From Fimbriimonadaceae bacterium (lineage in GTDB: Bacteria; Armatimonadota; Fimbriimonadia; Fimbriimonadales; Fimbriimonadaceae): a stretch of 64,000 nucleotides of DNA. Below, piece by piece: positions 14,477-23,536 of the stretch. The first letter of the stretch is position 1; each line of letters opens with the position of its first letter. The stretch covers positions 1 through 64,000 of the forward strand of contig JAHCHO010000013.1 in assembly GCA_026129685.1 (NCBI GenBank), given 5' to 3'. The notes under the pieces were generated by a model. That model was given only the letters and a program-made list of their open reading frames with translations, ran no database searches and was not told the origin of the DNA. The translations under genes were made by a program, and so were the position numbers.

Positions 14477-17200
14477 CTAACGGTACTTGGGTCCCCGGTC
14501 CTCGTGGGCGGGCACCCGATCCGTCTCCAAAGCGAGCAAAGTGTCCTGCGCCCGTCCGGTCAGCTTCAGTTCGTGCCACTGCCCGTTCGTAGGCTCACCG
14601 GACGCAAAGGCCTGGGACGTGTCCTCGACCCCCGTGAAGGTCACCGTCTGCCCGTTCTGGGACCGGGACGTGTAGAGCGTGGTCGTCACCGCCGGGACTC
14701 CGCTCGAAGCCTCCACGTCGGCGGAAACGCGGTTCACCGAAGCGTCCAGAAGCCACCGTTTCGTCCAGTACGTCCACGTCACCGTCGTGCCGTTGTCGCC
14801 CGCCTCGTTCGTCCCGCCGTCCGTCGGGTACGACCCGATGGTCCCGAAGGAACCGTCCTCGAACTGAAGCAGGAACCCCGATATCGGGTCCGCCAAGGCG
14901 CAGACCACCGAGGCGTCGTCCGCCCATTCGCCCGTGTTCCAATGCCCGTGCCGGGTCAGGTGGAGCCATCGCTCCTCGCAGAAGACCCAGAGTTCACGGT
15001 CGTGGTATCGCACCACGGTTTTCTCGCGGGCGTCGAGGTCGCCGATGAGCCAGGTCCAGGTGTCTCGCAGGTTCAGCGTGAGTTCCTCCGGCTCCGGGGC
15101 CGAACCGACCAGGGTCTCGAAGTACGGGTTGACGTAGAGCGAGAACAACCCGGCGTCGGAGGCGAACACCACCCGCCCCTCGACCGCGCAAGCCGCGTAC
15201 TGGGAGAGAGCCCCCCGCGAGGCGATCTTCGTCACGAACCCGTCGCTCGGGTACTTCCCGCCCTTGGCGAACGCTTCTCGGCGGCAGAACACGTAGAGCG
15301 CCCCGTTCGACACGCCGCACAACGCCGGGTTCTTCGAGTCGCTGATCGGAACCGTGCGCGGGCGACCGAGGTCGTCCTCCGTGTACGGGAAGTCCTCGAA
15401 GTCCGGCCACAACACGTTCAGCGGGAATCCGACCTCGCTGAAATACGCCTTTCCGTCCCCCCCGAAATACACGTTTCCCCCGTTGTGGGAACAGCCCGCC
15501 ACCACGTCGGCGACGTAGGGCGCGGGCACGTCCGATCCGAGCGCCGTTCCCGTCAGTTCGTCGTCTCTGGCCTCGTCGGTGTAACTCGGGGTGCCCGAGT
15601 TCGCCACCGTCGAGATCAACCGGAACGTCGAGTCGCTCGAACGCTTGCGGTAAAGCTCGATGTGCGTCCACCCTCCCGTCGCCAGGTACGGAGGGGTGAT
15701 CGTGACCTTGTTCGGAATCACGAACCCCCCGAACTCGAACGGCTCCCCGAACGCCTCGCCTTTGGGAACCCTCACGAGGACCGGGTCGCTGTAAGTCGTT
15801 CCGACCTTGTACCGATAGGCGTAGTCGAGGTACTCGCCGTCGGTGAGCGGTCCGTAGCCCAGCAGGTCCGTCTCTTCCGCCACGATCCGGGCGTTGTCCA
15901 AGAGCGAGCCGGTGAGACGTCCCACGGTCGCGTTGTGCGGCAGACAAGAACCCAGCCCGTAGAAGTGCGGGACCTGAATGGACTGTGAGTGAAAGTCGCT
16001 ACCTCGCATCCACACGTCGAAGGTGAGAGCCGTGATCGCCGCCACGTTCACGTCGGTGTCGTACCAGTTCGACCACGCGAGAGGGACCAGGATGTAGAGG
16101 GTCGAACCGTTCGGGTTGAGGAAGTAACAGACGAAGCTCACTTCGTCGGTCCCGTCGTCGAACCCCACCATAAGCTGAAACCCGCCGCGATGGGCGTCGT
16201 TCACCCCGTCCGTATCGGAATCGGGGTCCGTTCCGTAGCCGAGAAACACCGTCGCCGCCGACCGGTCGCCCGAACGATTGTTGTTGAACGACCAGGCCGC
16301 CGCCGCGATCCCAGGATTGGCCGCGATCTTCGCCGCGCCGACCGCCCCCCCGGCCGAGACCACCCCGTCTCGAATGACTCGTTGAGCCAGTCGGTCGATG
16401 AACGAGTCCGGGTCCTCGTCCGTCGGGCTCATTCGCGAGATCGGGATCAGCAGGTAGTCGTAGGCTGAGAAGTCCCGCGCCGGGGAGAAGTTGATCTGAA
16501 TCGTCCACTTGGCGATCTGTTGCGGGTTCGGCTGAAAGTTGTCGTGCATCGTGAACCCGTCCGTCGCGTTGAAGTTCACGTTCGCCGCCACGACGTAGGC
16601 GTTCGACGAGTCGATCGGCTTGTAGCGAACCGGCCTCGATGTGCCGCCTCCGGTCGGGTCCCCGAGCGTGTCGCCCGCCGCCCATTGGAGCTTCGTCCAG
16701 TTCGGGGCCACCGACCACAACCCGTCGTAGAGCGACGAGTCGTAGCACTTTTCCAGCCGCGAGACCGCCCCCGTCGTGATGTGAATCCGCCGGGTCTGAC
16801 CCTCGTTCGTGACGTAGACGTACTCCCCGTCCTGCCAGACCGACGAATTACCCGTGAACAGGTCCGTCGCCGCCCAAGCCAGGTCGCTCGTTCGATCCGT
16901 GGACCCGAGCGAGTCGACCCAATCGCCGGGAGTGAGGGAAGGGTTTGTGAACAGCGAGTCCCCCGCGCAGATCACGAATCGCTCGTTCCCGTCGTAGTGC
17001 CCCACCCCGAACCCCGTTCCCGGCTGGGTCGGCGTCCCGCTCGCGTGGATCGGAACCGTCGAGACCTTTCGGTACCGCTTCGTGATCTCCCACACCCCCC
17101 GCGAGGTGTCCACGTTGAGCTTCGAGGGACTCTCGTCGTCGCCGATCCCCGTCTTGTGACGGGTCGTCGAGAGGTTTCCGGGTCGAACGTTGAACCTCAC
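14477..17200 (-). CDS. Large beta-rich virion protein (probable tail/stabilisation)
   Basis: This 907-aa protein starts at GTG 17200, whose GTG overlaps the preceding TGA. It opens with RPGNLSTTRHKTG and is rich in Trp, Tyr, Gly and Thr throughout, with repeated beta-strand/turn segments that look like propeller or jelly-roll repeats (EYVYVTNEG, ALYVFCRREAF, RELWVFCEERWLHL). This is reminiscent of P22-type tail stabilisation or receptor-binding hub proteins, but no diagnostic motif is seen. It is the largest virion gene and follows the probable adaptor, which supports a tail position. Confidence 0.75.
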   Translation of the reverse strand: MRFNVRPGNLSTTRHKTGIGDDESPSKLNVDTSRGVWEITKRYRKVSTVPIHASGTPTQPGTGFGVGHYDGNERFVICAGDSLFTNPSLTPGDWVDSLGSTDRTSDLAWAATDLFTGNSSVWQDGEYVYVTNEGQTRRIHITTGAVSRLEKCYDSSLYDGLWSVAPNWTKLQWAAGDTLGDPTGGGTSRPVRYKPIDSSNAYVVAANVNFNATDGFTMHDNFQPNPQQIAKWTIQINFSPARDFSAYDYLLIPISRMSPTDEDPDSFIDRLAQRVIRDGVVSAGGAVGAAKIAANPGIAAAAWSFNNNRSGDRSAATVFLGYGTDPDSDTDGVNDAHRGGFQLMVGFDDGTDEVSFVCYFLNPNGSTLYILVPLAWSNWYDTDVNVAAITALTFDVWMRGSDFHSQSIQVPHFYGLGSCLPHNATVGRLTGSLLDNARIVAEETDLLGYGPLTDGEYLDYAYRYKVGTTYSDPVLVRVPKGEAFGEPFEFGGFVIPNKVTITPPYLATGGWTHIELYRKRSSDSTFRLISTVANSGTPSYTDEARDDELTGTALGSDVPAPYVADVVAGCSHNGGNVYFGGDGKAYFSEVGFPLNVLWPDFEDFPYTEDDLGRPRTVPISDSKNPALCGVSNGALYVFCRREAFAKGGKYPSDGFVTKIASRGALSQYAACAVEGRVVFASDAGLFSLYVNPYFETLVGSAPEPEELTLNLRDTWTWLIGDLDAREKTVVRYHDRELWVFCEERWLHLTRHGHWNTGEWADDASVVCALADPISGFLLQFEDGSFGTIGSYPTDGGTNEAGDNGTTVTWTYWTKRWLLDASVNRVSADVEASSGVPAVTTTLYTSRSQNGQTVTFTGVEDTSQAFASGEPTNGQWHELKLTGRAQDTLLALETDRVPAHEDRGPKYR

Positions 17201-17868
17201 AGTCCGCCGACCGCCTCCCACCCGAAGCCCACCGTGTTGTCCGCCCGCCGCTGAAGCACGAACCGCGCCGCGTCCTCGTTGTACTGGGCGATGCGCTGAA
17301 TGGACAGGTTGGCGTCCACGCTCGGCTTGGAAATCAGAATCGAACACCAGAGCGCCGCCGCCTCGTGGGCGGACTCCGAGAGCGAGATCGCCGTCTCGTC
17401 CGTCGAGATCGTCGGATGCTCCGCGTAGCCCGCGACGTAGTTGTTCGAGTACGCCGCCACCGTCGCCGAGACCGGTACGTCGAACCGAATCGCGCCCTCG
17501 CGCAGAACCACCCAATACTGCGGCAAACCCGCCGTCAGCGCCGCCTGTTGCCGAATGCCCTCAAGGGCGTCCCGGTTCGTCCTGAGAATCTCGATCTTGT
17601 TCAGGAACACCTTGGTCGGAAGGAACACCTCCCGCGCGCACTTGGCCGAGGAGTAGAGATCGACCTCCTGGTCGCTCGTCGCGAGAGTCAGCGCCGCGTT
17701 GTAGGCGTAAAACTCCCGACAGGCGCGGCAGAACGAACGGAAGTGCCGCATCACCCGAACGTCGAACTCGGAACCGAGCGCCGTCGCGCTCAGGCTGACC
17801 GTCGTCGCGCCGTCGAATCGGGCCTTCTCAAGCACGAGCGCCTTGAACTGTTCCCACGTCGTGGCCAC
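17197..17868 (-). CDS. Probable head-tail adaptor protein
   Basis: This 223-aa protein starts at GTG 17868 (context CGGATCGTG) just after a terminator-like hairpin. It has alternating beta strands and two long helices, with SLSESAHEAAALWCSILI near residue 165 and a helical C-terminal region. Size and location, after the capsid genes and before the large tail protein, match connector/adaptor proteins of short-tailed phages. Assigned by context only. Confidence 0.62.
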   Translation of the reverse strand: MATTWEQFKALVLEKARFDGATTVSLSATALGSEFDVRVMRHFRSFCRACREFYAYNAALTLATSDQEVDLYSSAKCAREVFLPTKVFLNKIEILRTNRDALEGIRQQAALTAGLPQYWVVLREGAIRFDVPVSATVAAYSNNYVAGYAEHPTISTDETAISLSESAHEAAALWCSILISKPSVDANLSIQRIAQYNEDAARFVLQRRADNTVGFGWEAVGGL

Positions 17869-17893
17869 GATCCGAAGGAACCCATAACGAAGA

Positions 17894-17917
17894 ACGGCCC
17901 CCGGTGAAGGGGGCCGT
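17894..17917 (-). terminator. Perfect 9-bp terminator hairpin
   Basis: ACGGCCCCC (17894-17902) and GGGGGCCGT (17909-17917) pair perfectly around a 6-nt loop, with TTCTTCG following on the minus strand. It lies after the signal-anchored protein gene and would end or attenuate capsid-region transcripts. Confidence 0.75.
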
Positions 17918-17940
17918 CTCTCTCTTCAGATGGTCTTGTG

Positions 17941-18705
17941 TCAGGAGTTGGAAATCGGCGAGGCCGTTCCGACGTACCGGTAGACCATCGTGATGGCCCC
18001 GGCTTCGCCCGTCAGGACGGCGATGGAGGGAGTGAGCGCCTCGTCGTAAGGCAGGTTGGTCGTGGTCACCGTGCGAATCCGCACCCCGTCGATCAGCACC
18101 GTGACCTGACCGTATCCGGTCGCGTTCAGAGGCTGGACGATGATCGCGTACTCGTGGGCCGACGTGTCGAAGGTGGCGATTCCCGACCATTGGACCTCGG
18201 TCGAGTCCTTCTCGACCACGAGGTCGAGGGCCGTGTCGCCGTCGTCCTTCCGCAGGTAAACCCCGTCGGTCATACCCCCGAGCAGGGTCGTGTCGGTGAT
18301 GCAAAGACCGGCGATGAAGTCGCTCTGGGTGGCCGACGAGATCGACGCCTTGCACGCCCACCGATATTGACCGTTCGTCGTCAGCAGGACGCTTTCGACC
18401 AGATGCTGGTACTGGACCCCCTCGTTCTCGGTCGCGCCGATGGCGACGCTGATGCCGCCCTCGCCGTCGTCGAGAACCGTGGTCGGGGTCGTGATCCCGT
18501 CGTCGCCACCGTCCACCTCGGTGTAGGTGAAGTCCGAGATGTCCGCGTCGCGGAGGAACTGGTACGTCTGGACCCGGTAGTCCGCGCCGATCAACTGCTT
18601 GATCTGGGAGAACACCGTCTGCGGCGCGGCGACGGTGGAGTACCCGACGGCGACCAGCCCCGCGAGCGCGAGGGTCGCCAGGATTCCGATGCGATTCAGC
18701 TTCAT
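17941..18705 (-). CDS. Virion-region protein with N-terminal signal/anchor
   Basis: This 254-aa protein starts at ATG 18705 (AAGGAG upstream), with TTG 18714 as an alternative. Residues 1-30 look like a bacterial signal peptide or anchor (NRIGILATLALAGLVAVGYS, then VAAPQ). Residues about 60-250 form a beta-rich domain resembling concanavalin-like lectin/glucanase sandwiches (GEGGISVAIG, QVTVLIDGVRIRTVTTTN). It directly follows the major capsid gene, where decoration or head-fibre genes usually lie, but an export signal there is unusual. Function unknown. Confidence 0.68.
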   Translation of the reverse strand: MKLNRIGILATLALAGLVAVGYSTVAAPQTVFSQIKQLIGADYRVQTYQFLRDADISDFTYTEVDGGDDGITTPTTVLDDGEGGISVAIGATENEGVQYQHLVESVLLTTNGQYRWACKASISSATQSDFIAGLCITDTTLLGGMTDGVYLRKDDGDTALDLVVEKDSTEVQWSGIATFDTSAHEYAIIVQPLNATGYGQVTVLIDGVRIRTVTTTNLPYDEALTPSIAVLTGEAGAITMVYRYVGTASPISNS

Positions 18706-18739
18706 GTCTTTCAATGGCTCCTTCGTGGTGTCGTGAGGC

Positions 18740-19834
18740 TTAGGAGAGGGTGACCTTGTAGGCCAGACCGTTGAGACGAGGGTTCGTGCAGATGATCAGG
18801 CACTTCCAGAACCACTGCAACAGCGCCGCGACCGACGGCTCGTCCGGGACGTTCTGGATGGTCGTGATGTCGTTCATCCCGGCCTCGAAGAACTTCCAGG
18901 TGCTGGGGTCGAAGAAGTCGATGCAACGATCCAGACCCGCGTCCACCTGGTCCTGATGCCGAGCCGACGGCACATACGTGACGCCGCCGTAACGGGCCAG
19001 CTCGTCCGAACCGAAGATCATCGCGTCCGACTGGTTGATCTGCAACTTCGACTCGCCCTGCGTGATCATGTAGTCCACGATCCCGAAGTCGGTGAACGCG
19101 AACCGAACGTTCGCCTTGCGCTTCTCGCGAAGCGGCATCAGGATGTTCGTGCGGATCGAGGACAGACTCGGGACGCCGAAACCGGACGCCACCGAACCGG
19201 AGACGACCGCCTTGGCGTTCACCATGTACCCGTCGTTGAGGTCGTGACCGAGGTAGGAGAACGAACCGGACCCGGTCGCCGCCATCGAGGCGTAACCGGT
19301 CTGTAGCGGGTAGCGAACCGCCATCACCGCGTCGTTCGCCCGGTATCCCACCGAAGGCGAGACCTGCACCGTCGGCCAAAGGTGATCGTCGAGGATCGCG
19401 AGCTGACCCGAAACGACCGACTTCGCGACCACCATCGCCAGGTTCGTGATCGCCTCCACGCTCGGGGCCGAACCGAGTCGCTGAACGCTGTCCTTCAGGA
19501 TGCGCTCGCTGCCACGGTAGGTGGACCAGTCCATCTCGCCCGCGACGTGGTTGAAGTTTCTCGCGGCGGGCATCTTGTGCTGGGCCAGGGTCGCCGTCTT
19601 GGCGTCGAAGCCCTCGGAGACGGGCACCGCCACCTGCATATCGACGCGAACGCCGCGACCGTCCACCCGAGCGTCGGTCGGGATGTCCACCCCGGTCCGC
19701 TTCCGCTCGTCTTCCAGCCGCATGATCGCGCCGATGAACTGGCGACGGGTCGCCCCCTCGGGGCTGATGTCGTGAAGGATTCCGTCCGCCGCGATGGGCA
19801 GAGCGGTTGCCAGATGTTCGTACAAAGCACTCAT
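18740..19834 (-). CDS. Major capsid protein
   Basis: This 364-aa protein is the likely coat protein. Position is the main evidence: it follows portal and an acidic scaffold and is flanked by terminator-like hairpins. Length fits HK97-fold coats. The sequence is rich in short beta elements, with an extended arm-like N-terminal region, a long spine-type segment (SVEAITNLAMVVAKSVVSGQ, about residues 122-141) and a conserved-looking end (GLAYKVTLS). ATG 19834 has only a weak purine stretch upstream. Replacement of the assignment would need a structural prediction. Confidence 0.78.
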   Translation of the reverse strand: MSALYEHLATALPIAADGILHDISPEGATRRQFIGAIMRLEDERKRTGVDIPTDARVDGRGVRVDMQVAVPVSEGFDAKTATLAQHKMPAARNFNHVAGEMDWSTYRGSERILKDSVQRLGSAPSVEAITNLAMVVAKSVVSGQLAILDDHLWPTVQVSPSVGYRANDAVMAVRYPLQTGYASMAATGSGSFSYLGHDLNDGYMVNAKAVVSGSVASGFGVPSLSSIRTNILMPLREKRKANVRFAFTDFGIVDYMITQGESKLQINQSDAMIFGSDELARYGGVTYVPSARHQDQVDAGLDRCIDFFDPSTWKFFEAGMNDITTIQNVPDEPSVAALLQWFWKCLIICTNPRLNGLAYKVTLS

Positions 19835-19875
19835 GGTTGTTTCCGTGCGCGACCGACGGTGTGGGACGCATAACG

Positions 19876-19914
19876 GTCAAAAGGCCGCCCCGGAGGAACC
19901 GGGAACGGCCTGAC
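19876..19914 (-). terminator. Hairpin between scaffold and capsid genes
   Basis: AGGCCG and CGGCCT arms with an inner CCGG/CCGG pair form a bulged stem in the 100-nt gap between scaffold and capsid. It may be a partial terminator or an mRNA-processing site that sets the capsid-to-scaffold ratio. Confidence 0.5.
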
Positions 19915-19933
19915 CATGATTCCGCACACTCGC

Positions 19934-20746
19934 CTAGGAGATACGGCTAACGCTTTGCCCGAGGGCGTCCGCGATCCGTTTACGGGTCGCCTCGTAAGGA
20001 CTCGTCGGGCGCTCTTCCTCCTTCGGCGGAGGTGGCGGCGGGGGAGACTCGTCTTTCCTGGGTTCCGCCTTCGGAGCGACCCGCTTCTGTCGGGCGAGTT
20101 CCGGGCCGACCACGAACTCCTCGTAGGCCCGCACGCCGAACTCCGGCGTGTAGATCGCCAGGTCGTTCCCGTCGAGGCCGTCCGCCTCGATCAGCCGTCC
20201 CATCGCTTTCAGCACGTCCCGCTTCTCGGGAGACACCCCGTGCTGCCGGTTGACCCGGTTGACGACCCGGCCCGCCAAGTCGTCGAACAACCGGTTCGTC
20301 ACCTGGCGGAAAGCGTCCATCGCCTGGTCCCTCTCCTCGGAGAGTTCGCGAAACCGAGGATGCGCCTCGACGACCGCCTCGTAACCCTCGTCGAGCGCCT
20401 TCGCCAAGAGCTTCTCGAACTCCTGTCGCTCCTGGTCCAGCTTGGCCCGCTCGTCGGCGAGCGTCGCCTCGAACGCCTTCCGCTCCTCCGCGAGGGCCTG
20501 AGTTTTCTTGGTGTAGTCGGCGTGGCGAAGCCGATCGGCGCGCTCTTCCGCCTCGGCGTCCTTGGCCTCTTCCTTGGTTTCCTCTTTGGGCTCCTCTTCC
20601 TTGGGAGCCTCCTCGGTTTTGGCCTCGGGTTCTTCGACCTTCGGCGGGGTCAGGGCTTGCGCGATGGCGTCGCGAACGGCAGAGGTGGGGGTCGGCGCTT
20701 CCGTGTTCCCGATGGGAGTGGTCGCGCCTTCTTCGGTTTCATTCAT
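19934..20746 (-). CDS. Capsid scaffolding protein
   Basis: This 270-aa protein is acidic in its first 65 residues (EEAPKEEEPKEETKEEAKD) and strongly coiled-coil from about 70 to 150 (KKTQALAEERKAFEATLADE). It has a poly-Pro stretch near 235 and a basic C-terminal tail. This composition and the portal-scaffold-capsid gene order are typical of phage scaffolding proteins, which guide procapsid assembly and then leave. ATG 20746 overlaps the portal stop by 8 nt. Confidence 0.85.
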   Translation of the reverse strand: MNETEEGATTPIGNTEAPTPTSAVRDAIAQALTPPKVEEPEAKTEEAPKEEEPKEETKEEAKDAEAEERADRLRHADYTKKTQALAEERKAFEATLADERAKLDQERQEFEKLLAKALDEGYEAVVEAHPRFRELSEERDQAMDAFRQVTNRLFDDLAGRVVNRVNRQHGVSPEKRDVLKAMGRLIEADGLDGNDLAIYTPEFGVRAYEEFVVGPELARQKRVAPKAEPRKDESPPPPPPPKEEERPTSPYEATRKRIADALGQSVSRIS

Positions 20747-22508
20747 TGGGGGTTTCCTGCGGGGTCGCGGCGTTGTTCGGGTCTCCCGAGTCGCCTCCCG
20801 CCTGTTGGGCGGCCATCGCCGCCGCTTGCCGCATCGCCAGTTCCCGGGGATCCATGAGACCGCGCTCCTGAGGATCGTACACCCCTAGGTCGCGATAGAG
20901 GGCTTCCGCCGCCTTGAGCGGGTCCACCGCCCCGAGCTGGACGAGCGGCAAATCGATCTCCAGGAACTCGCGCTTGCGCTCCTCGTTGCGCCGAGTCCTG
21001 GTCTGGAACTGAAGGCCGGTCTCCGCCACCTGAAGCGACACCGGTTCGCGCAACATCGGCGCGATGGGGAACACGTCCGTCTCGAACATCCCCTGCCGAA
21101 GCGGAATCCGTCGCGACTTGCGGTCCCAGAGCGCCCCGATCTGGCGAAGCTTGTGGCCCATGTCCACCAGGAACACCGAGTACCGCTTCCGCGTGTGCCG
21201 CGCCTGGACGCCCGACTGGTCCGCGAACTCCTCGACCTCGAACCGGGTCCGCTCACCCGGCATCATCTGGCCCCGCTTGTAGTCGTTCATGCCCGTCGAG
21301 GTGTTCGTCTCCTGGAGCATGATGTCGCGGGCCACCAGCCACGAGTTCGGAATCTCGGCGGCGGGCAACCGGTGGATGTTCTTCTCGATGTCCTCCAGAC
21401 CCCGGTTCAGAATCACCTTTCCGACCTCGTCGAGGCTCTTGCCCTGGCGAATCATCTCCAGGTGCTGAGGCTCCATGCCGATCGCCGAGAGCAGCGTCAC
21501 CGGCTTGCCGTTCACCACCGTGTTCCCGATGGCCTCCTCGATGTGCTGAAGCAGGGTCGCCAGCGGGCGGTGAAAGTCGAACTTGCTCGTAGGGCGACGC
21601 GAGGACGGCAGCGCGATCTCGGACCACGAGCAGACCGGCATCGCCCCAAACGGGTTCGGACCCGCCTTCGGGTCGCTCCGGTTGAACAGCGTCGGCTCGT
21701 CCACCCTCTCGTACTTGCCGTCGTCCGCCAGCCGAAACGCGATCCCCTCGCCCCGCCCGATCCCGCCGAGGAACAGGAAGTGATCGAACTCGGTCCAGAA
21801 CGACCACTCGACCACCGACTCCGCTTGGCGCTCGACCTTCCTCCCGGCCGACCAATGGACCCGGATTCGCGAGCCGAACCGCTCGATCTCGTCGTTCGAG
21901 ACCAGCTTGCCGTACTTCCGGCGCACCTCGATCGGATGGAGGCGCGTTCGCACGAAGCACCACTCCCAATCCGAGACGTGACGGTGGATCGGGTCTCCCA
22001 TCAGGTCCAGCGGGTTCACCCGCCAAACGTTCGGACCTCCGTAACGGTCCATCCCGAGCTGGACCGTGCCGATGCCGCAGACGCCCAGGTCGATCGCCGC
22101 GTCTAGCATCTTCGTCTCGAAGTCGTTCTCCTCCCAGAGATGTTCGAGGTACGCCCGGTTGAACTCCCTCAGGAACGGGTCGGGGTGGACGAAGTTCCAG
22201 TCGGGCGTCGTCGCCGTCGTCGCGATGGCGTTGACTCTGGCGTCCTGGAACATATGGTTCTGGACCCCGTCGCGCATGTCGGCCGGTTCCACGTCGGGGT
22301 AGTCCGAAACCTCCAGCGGGTTGCGCTTGACCCCCGCGACCGAGAACGCTCCCGCCGCCGTCGCCTCGCGGTAGTAGCCCGCCGCGAGAGTCTGCTGTCG
22401 GAACATCGCGTCGTATCGGTCGTCGTCCACGCTCTGGCGCGCCAGGTCGCGCACCTCGCTCAAGCGTAGGCGCTTCGGTTCGTCCACCCGGAAGAAGGCG
22501 TTGTTCAT
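20739..22508 (-). CDS. Portal protein
   Basis: This 589-aa protein starts at ATG 22508, overlapping the zinc-ribbon gene's stop. It resembles podovirus-type portals: RYDAMFRQQTLAAGYYREAT near the N-terminus, the DWEWCFVRTRLHPIEVRRKYG segment (split by strand changes), an acidic/aromatic core, and the helix with NTSTGMNDYKRGQ then MMPGERTRFEVEEFADQSG (about residues 405-440) that is typical of portal crown/stem regions. The C-terminal tail is rich in Ala, Gln and Met. It forms the dodecameric DNA channel and the packaging motor's docking ring. Confidence 0.85.
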   Translation of the reverse strand: MNNAFFRVDEPKRLRLSEVRDLARQSVDDDRYDAMFRQQTLAAGYYREATAAGAFSVAGVKRNPLEVSDYPDVEPADMRDGVQNHMFQDARVNAIATTATTPDWNFVHPDPFLREFNRAYLEHLWEENDFETKMLDAAIDLGVCGIGTVQLGMDRYGGPNVWRVNPLDLMGDPIHRHVSDWEWCFVRTRLHPIEVRRKYGKLVSNDEIERFGSRIRVHWSAGRKVERQAESVVEWSFWTEFDHFLFLGGIGRGEGIAFRLADDGKYERVDEPTLFNRSDPKAGPNPFGAMPVCSWSEIALPSSRRPTSKFDFHRPLATLLQHIEEAIGNTVVNGKPVTLLSAIGMEPQHLEMIRQGKSLDEVGKVILNRGLEDIEKNIHRLPAAEIPNSWLVARDIMLQETNTSTGMNDYKRGQMMPGERTRFEVEEFADQSGVQARHTRKRYSVFLVDMGHKLRQIGALWDRKSRRIPLRQGMFETDVFPIAPMLREPVSLQVAETGLQFQTRTRRNEERKREFLEIDLPLVQLGAVDPLKAAEALYRDLGVYDPQERGLMDPRELAMRQAAAMAAQQAGGDSGDPNNAATPQETPNE

Positions 22509-22918
22509 GCGACTCTCATCGAGACCCGAACCGCCTCGGCCACCGCCCGCTCCGTCTCGGGCTTGATCGCGATCTCGTGCGGCTTGGGAACGACCCCGAC
22601 CGCGCACTCCTCGGGCGACTTGCGGCGGTCCCCGAACCAGTTGCTACAGGCTCTCGTCGTCGCCAATCCCGCCTTCACCATCTGCTCGTCGCTCATTCCC
22701 TTAGGGTTGTTGGGGTTCGGCCGCTGAAACTCTTCCAGGGCGATTGCGTGTTCCGCGTGGTTCACCGCACGGTGGCATCTTGGGATCAGAACGGCGGGCA
22801 TCGTCAGAACCTTCGCGGTCTCCTCCCCGCAAGCGCAGACCGGCGGCGGGCAACCGATCGGGAAGAAGTCCTCGATCCGTTCCCCGCACCCCGGACACTC
22901 GAACACGTAGAGCGGCAA
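22505..22918 (-). CDS. FmdB-type zinc-ribbon protein
   Basis: This 137-aa protein begins at TTG 22918 just after the previous stop, with GGGGGAAG upstream. The first 40 residues form a zinc ribbon: YVFECPGCGERIEDFF, then the CACGEE knuckle. This is the FmdB/putative regulatory zinc-ribbon pattern often found near phage portal genes. The rest is variable and contains two further Cys. A nucleic-acid or protein-binding role is likely, but the specific function is unknown. Confidence 0.75.
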   Translation of the reverse strand: MPLYVFECPGCGERIEDFFPIGCPPPVCACGEETAKVLTMPAVLIPRCHRAVNHAEHAIALEEFQRPNPNNPKGMSDEQMVKAGLATTRACSNWFGDRRKSPEECAVGVVPKPHEIAIKPETERAVAEAVRVSMRVA

Positions 22919-22919
22919 G

Positions 22920-23345
22920 CTACTTCCCCCGCGTCTTGGCGAGCGACTTCTCGGAGGTCTTCGCCCGGTGCAGGAACTTCTCGTCCACCAGCGCGAACGG
23001 CTTGTCCGAGACGGTCGCCTCGAAGACGATCTCGTCGGTCGGCATCTCGCTCAACGCCGCCTCGATAACGCTCATCTCGTCGCGAATCCCGGCCTCGACC
23101 TCGGCGAACGCCGCCAGATTCGCATCGTGTTCCTCCGCGACCTCGGGTCGCATCGCCGCGACCACCGGGTTCACGGTTGGGCGGGACAGTTCGATGCGCT
23201 TCTGGCACTCTCCCAGATTGCGCTCCAGTCGTCGGCGCAACTCGGGGTTGGGATTCAGGCGCACCCGCACCTTCAGCCTCTCCGGGTCCACCGAAACGAC
23301 GTACTCGTCCCCGCGCCAGTGAACGACTCTGGGGGGAATCGCCAC
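22920..23345 (-). CDS. Hypothetical first gene of structural operon
   Basis: This 141-aa protein starts at GTG 23345 behind a strong GAAAGGAG ribosome-binding site. The frame is open to 23417, but the extension lacks its own signal. Residues 1-45 are beta-like (VVHWRGDEYVVSVDPERLKV) and the rest is helical and charged, ending KTSEKSLAKTRGK. It is in the place where a small terminase or head-completion gene would be expected, but neither is recognisable. Confidence 0.62.
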   Translation of the reverse strand: MAIPPRVVHWRGDEYVVSVDPERLKVRVRLNPNPELRRRLERNLGECQKRIELSRPTVNPVVAAMRPEVAEEHDANLAAFAEVEAGIRDEMSVIEAALSEMPTDEIVFEATVSDKPFALVDEKFLHRAKTSEKSLAKTRGK

Positions 23346-23509
23346 GGTCTCCTTTCTGCCGAAGCGGGCAAACACCTCGCAGACGACGATCCATACGGCG
23401 GCGGGAAGGAGTCTCACGCCCAGTTGAAACGCCTAACCCGAAATCTCCGGCGATCCGCTTCTGGGGGTCGCTCTGGGGTGAATCCGGGGCCGTCTCCCCC
23501 ACAAACGAC

Positions 23510-23536
23510 GAAACCCGCACGATTCGTGCAGGTTTC
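23510..23536 (-). terminator. Terminator after tRNA-Lys
   Basis: GAAACC pairs with GGTTTC, and inside it GCACG pairs with CGTGC around an ATT loop, with one mismatch between. On the minus strand it follows the tRNA-Lys 3' end by about 12 nt and ends in TTTCGTCGTTTG. It would end the tRNA transcript. Confidence 0.65.

Noticed and set aside
12270-14579. 769-aa leftward ORF spanning two virion genes
   Set aside because: Only the part from ATG 13850 has a protein-like pattern. The upstream extension is an Arg/Gly-rich shadow of the 204-aa gene (13847-14461) in another frame.
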